DNA from: Actinomycetota bacterium
GTDB lineage: Bacteria; Actinomycetota; Actinomycetes; Streptosporangiales; Streptosporangiaceae
Direction: 5' to 3'
NCBI GenBank assembly: GCA_003168295.1
Contig: PMST01000511.1
Location: forward strand, 1 to 7,464
DNA length: 7,464 nucleotides
Below, piece after piece: positions 5,053 through 7,464 of this stretch. The position numbers and the translations under genes are program-made. Every line of letters starts with the position of its first letter. The first letter of the stretch is position 1. A model generated the notes under the pieces. The model was not told where the DNA came from. It saw only the letters and a list, made by a program, of their open reading frames with translations, and searched no databases.

Positions 5053-5262
5053 CGCATCTCCCGCGCGTGTGACCCAGCCGGCACCGCCGCCGGCCACTTC
5101 CACTGTGAAGGATCCGTGGTGCGCAGCATGCGCCCCGGACGACGAGCACCGCCGCCGCTGCCGGTGGGACGCGCGTGCCTGAACCGGATCCAGTCCGGGC
5201 ATCGTCCCTCTCCGAGCACCCGCCATGACGCCTCCCCGCGAGGCTCGAAAGAAGGCTTCACC
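5053..5262 (+). promoter_or_regulatory. Leader RNA with competing stems, candidate attenuator
   Basis: Between the leader peptide and the monooxygenase lie several stems: GCCGGC-ACCGCC-GCCGGC just after the leader stop; CCGGA-TCCAG-TCCGG (5184-5198); and GCCTC-CCCGC-GAGGC (5230-5244), which ends 4 nt before the Shine-Dalgarno AAGAAGG. GTCCGGG (5193-5199) can instead pair perfectly with CCCGGAC (5134-5140), so the local and long-range forms exclude each other. There is no T-run, so control of translation or Rho access is likelier than an intrinsic terminator. This is inferred by eye, without folding energies. Confidence 0.4.
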
Positions 5263-6615
5263 ATGTCCCGTCGCACCCTCAAGCTCGGCGCCATCCTGAT
5301 CGGCGTCGGCGGGCCCGGGCAGCACAGCACCTGGCTCAGCCCCGAGATCCCCGGCAACGCCAGCGTCGATATCCGCTGGTATATCGCCCGTGCGCAGGAG
5401 GCCGAGGCGGCGAAGTTCGATCTCATCTTCATCGTCGACAGCCAGTTCATCACCGCCGACTCGCCGAACCACTACCTCAGCAGGCTCGAGCCGCTGACGC
5501 TGCTGTCCGCCGTGGCCGTCCACACCAGCCACATCGGCCTGGTCGGCACGATCACGACGTCCTACAACGAGCCGTTTAACGTCGCCCGGCGCCTCGCCTC
5601 ACTCGACCACATCAGCGGTGGCCGCGCTGGCTGGAACGTCGTCACCAGCGGCGACGCCGGGACGGCCGGCAACTACAGCCGCGACGAGCACTACGACTAC
5701 GCCACCAGGTACGGCCGCGGGCTTGAGCACGTGCGGGTCGCGCAGGCCCTGTGGGACTCCTACGAGGCCGACGCGTTCCCACGCGACAAGGAGCGGGGCG
5801 TCTTCCTCGACCGCACCCGCCTGCACCAGCTCAACCACAAGGGCGAGTACTTCTCCGTCGTCGGTCCGCTGAACCTGGAGCGCACGCCGCAGGGCCAGCC
5901 GGTGATCTTCCAGGCCGGGGACTCTGAGGAGGGGCGAGACCTCGGCGCGAGCATCGCCGACGCGATCTTCACGCACGCCCAGACAATCGAGCAGGGTCAG
6001 GCGTTCCGCACGGAGCTGCGGGACCGGGCCGCGGCGAAGGGGCGCGACCCAAACCACCTGCTGATCATGCCCGGCATCTTCCCGATCGTCGCCGACACCG
6101 ACGAGCAGGCGCGAGCCAAGGAGGGGGCGATCCTCGGCAGCAAGAGCTTCGAGCGCGCCCTGGCCGAGCTCGGCCGTCCGTTCGGCTGGCATGACTTCTC
6201 GCAGTATGACCTGGACGCGCCCTTCCCTGACGTCGGCGACGCCGGGGCGCGCAGCTTCCGGACCCAGGCCGAGAGGATCAAGAAGCTGGCGCGGGACAAC
6301 GACCTCACGCTCCGCCAGGTGGTTGAGCACCAGCTCAAGGCCCACCGTTCGCCGTTCGTCGGCTCGCCGCTCACGGTGGCCAACGAGATCCAGCGCTGGT
6401 TCGAGGCCGGCGCCTTCGACGGCATCAGCATCGGCGTCTCGGCGCCGAGCGAATTCGCCCGCTTCACCGAGCAGGTGCTGCCGATCTTGCGGGAGCGCGG
6501 CGTCGTGCGAAGCGAGTACGAGTCGGCCACGCTGCGCGGGAACCTCGGCCTGGCGGTCCCGGAGAACCGCTACACGGCGGCCCGCCTGGCGGCCAGCAAG
6601 CCGGCGCTCGTCTGA
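5263..6615 (+). CDS. FMNH2-dependent monooxygenase, NtaA/SnaA/DszA family (luciferase-like)
   Basis: This 450-aa protein is a luciferase-like, class C flavin monooxygenase of the NtaA/SnaA/DszA group, which uses FMNH2 from a separate reductase and O2 to cleave C-N or C-S bonds or to oxidise sulfur compounds. It begins with the strand TLKLGAILIGVGGPGQ. SGGRAGWNVVTSGD at 118-131 is the hallmark of this subfamily, and NHKGEYFSVVGPLN (191-204) plus QPVIFQAGDSEEGRDL (212-227) are further conserved blocks. Length is typical. I chose ATG 5263 because AAGAAGG lies 7 nt upstream and homology begins there; the frame stays open back to 5116, but that stretch is leader RNA. It follows a cysteine-type leader peptide and precedes a transporter gene, so a role in using an organosulfur compound is likely. 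The exact substrate is unknown. Confidence 0.93.
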   Translation: MSRRTLKLGAILIGVGGPGQHSTWLSPEIPGNASVDIRWYIARAQEAEAAKFDLIFIVDSQFITADSPNHYLSRLEPLTLLSAVAVHTSHIGLVGTITTSYNEPFNVARRLASLDHISGGRAGWNVVTSGDAGTAGNYSRDEHYDYATRYGRGLEHVRVAQALWDSYEADAFPRDKERGVFLDRTRLHQLNHKGEYFSVVGPLNLERTPQGQPVIFQAGDSEEGRDLGASIADAIFTHAQTIEQGQAFRTELRDRAAAKGRDPNHLLIMPGIFPIVADTDEQARAKEGAILGSKSFERALAELGRPFGWHDFSQYDLDAPFPDVGDAGARSFRTQAERIKKLARDNDLTLRQVVEHQLKAHRSPFVGSPLTVANEIQRWFEAGAFDGISIGVSAPSEFARFTEQVLPILRERGVVRSEYESATLRGNLGLAVPENRYTAARLAASKPALV

Positions 6616-6637
6616 AGAACCGAGCCGCGATCCGCCC

Positions 6638-6693
6638 GTGACATTCCGACAGTGACATTCCGACAGTGACATTCCGACAGTGACGTCCCGACA
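6638..6693 (+). repeat. Four tandem 14-bp repeats
   Basis: GTGACATTCCGACA occurs three times exactly (6638-6651, 6652-6665, 6666-6679) and once with two changes (6680-6693, GTGACGTCCCGACA). The array fills half of the gap between the monooxygenase and the transporter gene. The unit is not a palindrome. It may be a slippage product or an array of protein-binding sites. Confidence 0.95.
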
Positions 6694-6699
6694 TGATGA

Positions 6700-6714
6700 G
6701 CCCGCGATGCGGGC
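6700..6714 (+). other. GC-rich intergenic stem-loop
   Basis: GCCCGC-GAT-GCGGGC forms a perfect 6-bp stem between the 14-bp repeats and the transporter start codon. It lacks a T-run, so it is more likely a partial terminator or an mRNA-stabilising hairpin that sets the ratio of the flanking genes than a full terminator. Confidence 0.55.
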
Positions 6715-6736
6715 CTGACCAGAGAAGAAAAGGTCT

Positions 6737-7464
6737 ATGAGCTCATACCTGCCCGCTACCCGCCGCCGTCGGCGCCGTGGGGTCGCCGGCCTCACCGCTA
6801 TCGGAGTTGCCCTGATCGTGGCGCTCAGCGCCTGCGGGAGCACTGGCTCGGGCTCGACTGCCGCTGCCACTAGCTCTACTGCCGTGCTGAAGTGGGCCAC
6901 GACCTACTTCCCCGTGCACTGGGACCCGGTCGTCAACGGCGCCGGCGCCCAGTTCCGGCCGCTCACCCTGGCCTACGCGTCGGTCACGAACGTCAACGCG
7001 GCCGGCAATCCGACGCCGGGGCTCGCCTCGAGCTGGACGTACAACGCCACGGGCACCGAGGTCACCTTCCACATCCGGCCCGGCCTGAAATTCTCCGACG
7101 GCACGCCGGTCAACGCCGCGGCGATCAAGGACGCGATCATCCGCGCCAAAACCCAGCAGAACTCGGCTCTCATCGAAGACCTGGCGCCGGTTAAGAGCGT
7201 CACTACCAGCGGGGACTACAACGTCGAGGTGAACCTGGATCACCCCGACTTCCAGATTCCGCTCGTGTTCGGCGAGCGCGTGCTGCTGGTCGCCAGCCCG
7301 AAGGCAGCGGCGGATCCCACCAAACTCGACCAGTTCCCGGTCGGGGCCGGGCCGTTCATCGCTACCAAGATCATTCCGGGTCAGGAAGCAATATTCAAGA
7401 AGAACCCGGGCTACTGGGATGCGAAGGACATCCACATCCAGAGCGTGGAGTTGTTCGACGCGCC
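6737..7464 (+). CDS. Lipoprotein ABC-transporter substrate-binding protein, SBP_bac_5 type (3'-truncated)
   Basis: The frame from ATG 6737 runs off the window after 242 codons. The N-terminus has six Arg (9-14), a hydrophobic stretch (16-30) and the lipobox L30-S31-A32-C33, so the mature protein should be anchored on the outer face of the membrane by lipid at C33. A Ser/Thr/Gly/Ala-rich spacer follows. Then come features of the oligopeptide/nickel-binding family: a Leu-rich start of the domain, GLASSW, FHIRPGLKFSDGTPVNA (about 114-130) and PVGAGPF followed by NPGYWD. The start has AAAAGG 3 nt upstream and GAGAAG further back. It lies 121 nt after the monooxygenase in the same direction, and permease and ATPase genes are expected downstream. 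It probably captures the compound the monooxygenase degrades. The ligand cannot be read from sequence. Confidence 0.9.
   Translation, partial: MSSYLPATRRRRRRGVAGLTAIGVALIVALSACGSTGSGSTAAATSSTAVLKWATTYFPVHWDPVVNGAGAQFRPLTLAYASVTNVNAAGNPTPGLASSWTYNATGTEVTFHIRPGLKFSDGTPVNAAAIKDAIIRAKTQQNSALIEDLAPVKSVTTSGDYNVEVNLDHPDFQIPLVFGERVLLVASPKAAADPTKLDQFPVGAGPFIATKIIPGQEAIFKKNPGYWDAKDIHIQSVELFDA

Noticed and set aside
5105..5182. 25-aa ORF with three Cys codons after the leader peptide
   Set aside because: It has no ribosome binding site and does not match the leader-peptide pattern, whereas the ORF at 4993 does. It could be revisited if the main leader proves untranslated.
5116..5262. 49-codon N-terminal extension of the monooxygenase from GTG 5116
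   Set aside because: The homologous region and a good ribosome binding site both point to ATG 5263. The extension is Pro/Arg-rich and coincides with the leader RNA.
6638..6693. CRISPR array
   Set aside because: The repeats are directly adjacent with no spacers, the unit is only 14 bp, and there are no cas genes.
5599..6900. 433-codon ORF on the - strand
   Set aside because: It lies antisense to the clearly real monooxygenase and the binding-protein start, has low-complexity Arg/Val/Leu composition and shows no family motif. Long shadow ORFs are common in high-GC DNA.

Overview
The window is high-GC DNA with GTG and TTG starts, actinobacterial-style gene order (a molybdopterin gene block next to a GlpR/SepX-type division gene) and a short Cys-containing leader peptide. 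I read it as an actinomycete chromosome (Streptomyces, Streptosporangiales or a relative). Nothing in it fixes the genus.

Left part (1-2547, + strand), probably core genome: the 3' end of moaC, a MogA/MoaB-type gene overlapping it, a RimJ-like GNAT acetyltransferase, and a short three-TM protein resembling GlpR/SepX, the membrane receptor of the MoeA-like protein Glp in actinobacterial cell division. A previously unlisted 27-codon Arg-rich ORF with a strong ribosome binding site ends exactly on the TTG start of glpR (TTGA overlap), which suggests translational coupling.

Middle (2562-4027): a complete stand-alone cytochrome P450 on the - strand, convergent with glpR. It has a good promoter candidate whose -10 region sits inside a perfect 16-bp inverted repeat. 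Next is a complete tRNA-Ala(CGC) gene with the G3:U70 identity pair. From the tRNA onwards the content looks accessory.

Right part (4084-7464): a vapBC toxin-antitoxin pair on the - strand, probably transcribed without a leader and with inverted repeats over its promoter. A divergent probable sulfur-scavenging operon follows on the + strand. It comprises a 19-aa leader peptide ending in Leu-Cys-His (both Cys codons are TGT), about 210 nt of leader RNA with mutually exclusive stems, an NtaA/SnaA/DszA-type flavin-dependent monooxygenase, four tandem 14-bp repeats plus a stem-loop, and the first 242 codons of a lipoprotein peptide-type ABC substrate-binding protein that runs off the window. The working model is that the transporter imports an organic compound, possibly sulfur-containing, that the FMNH2-dependent monooxygenase cleaves, with leader-peptide translation sensing cysteine supply. 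The substrate is unknown.

The least described items are the cysteine leader/attenuator, the 14-bp repeat array, the coupled uORF before glpR, and the short glpR with its repeat-expanded Pro/Arg linker.
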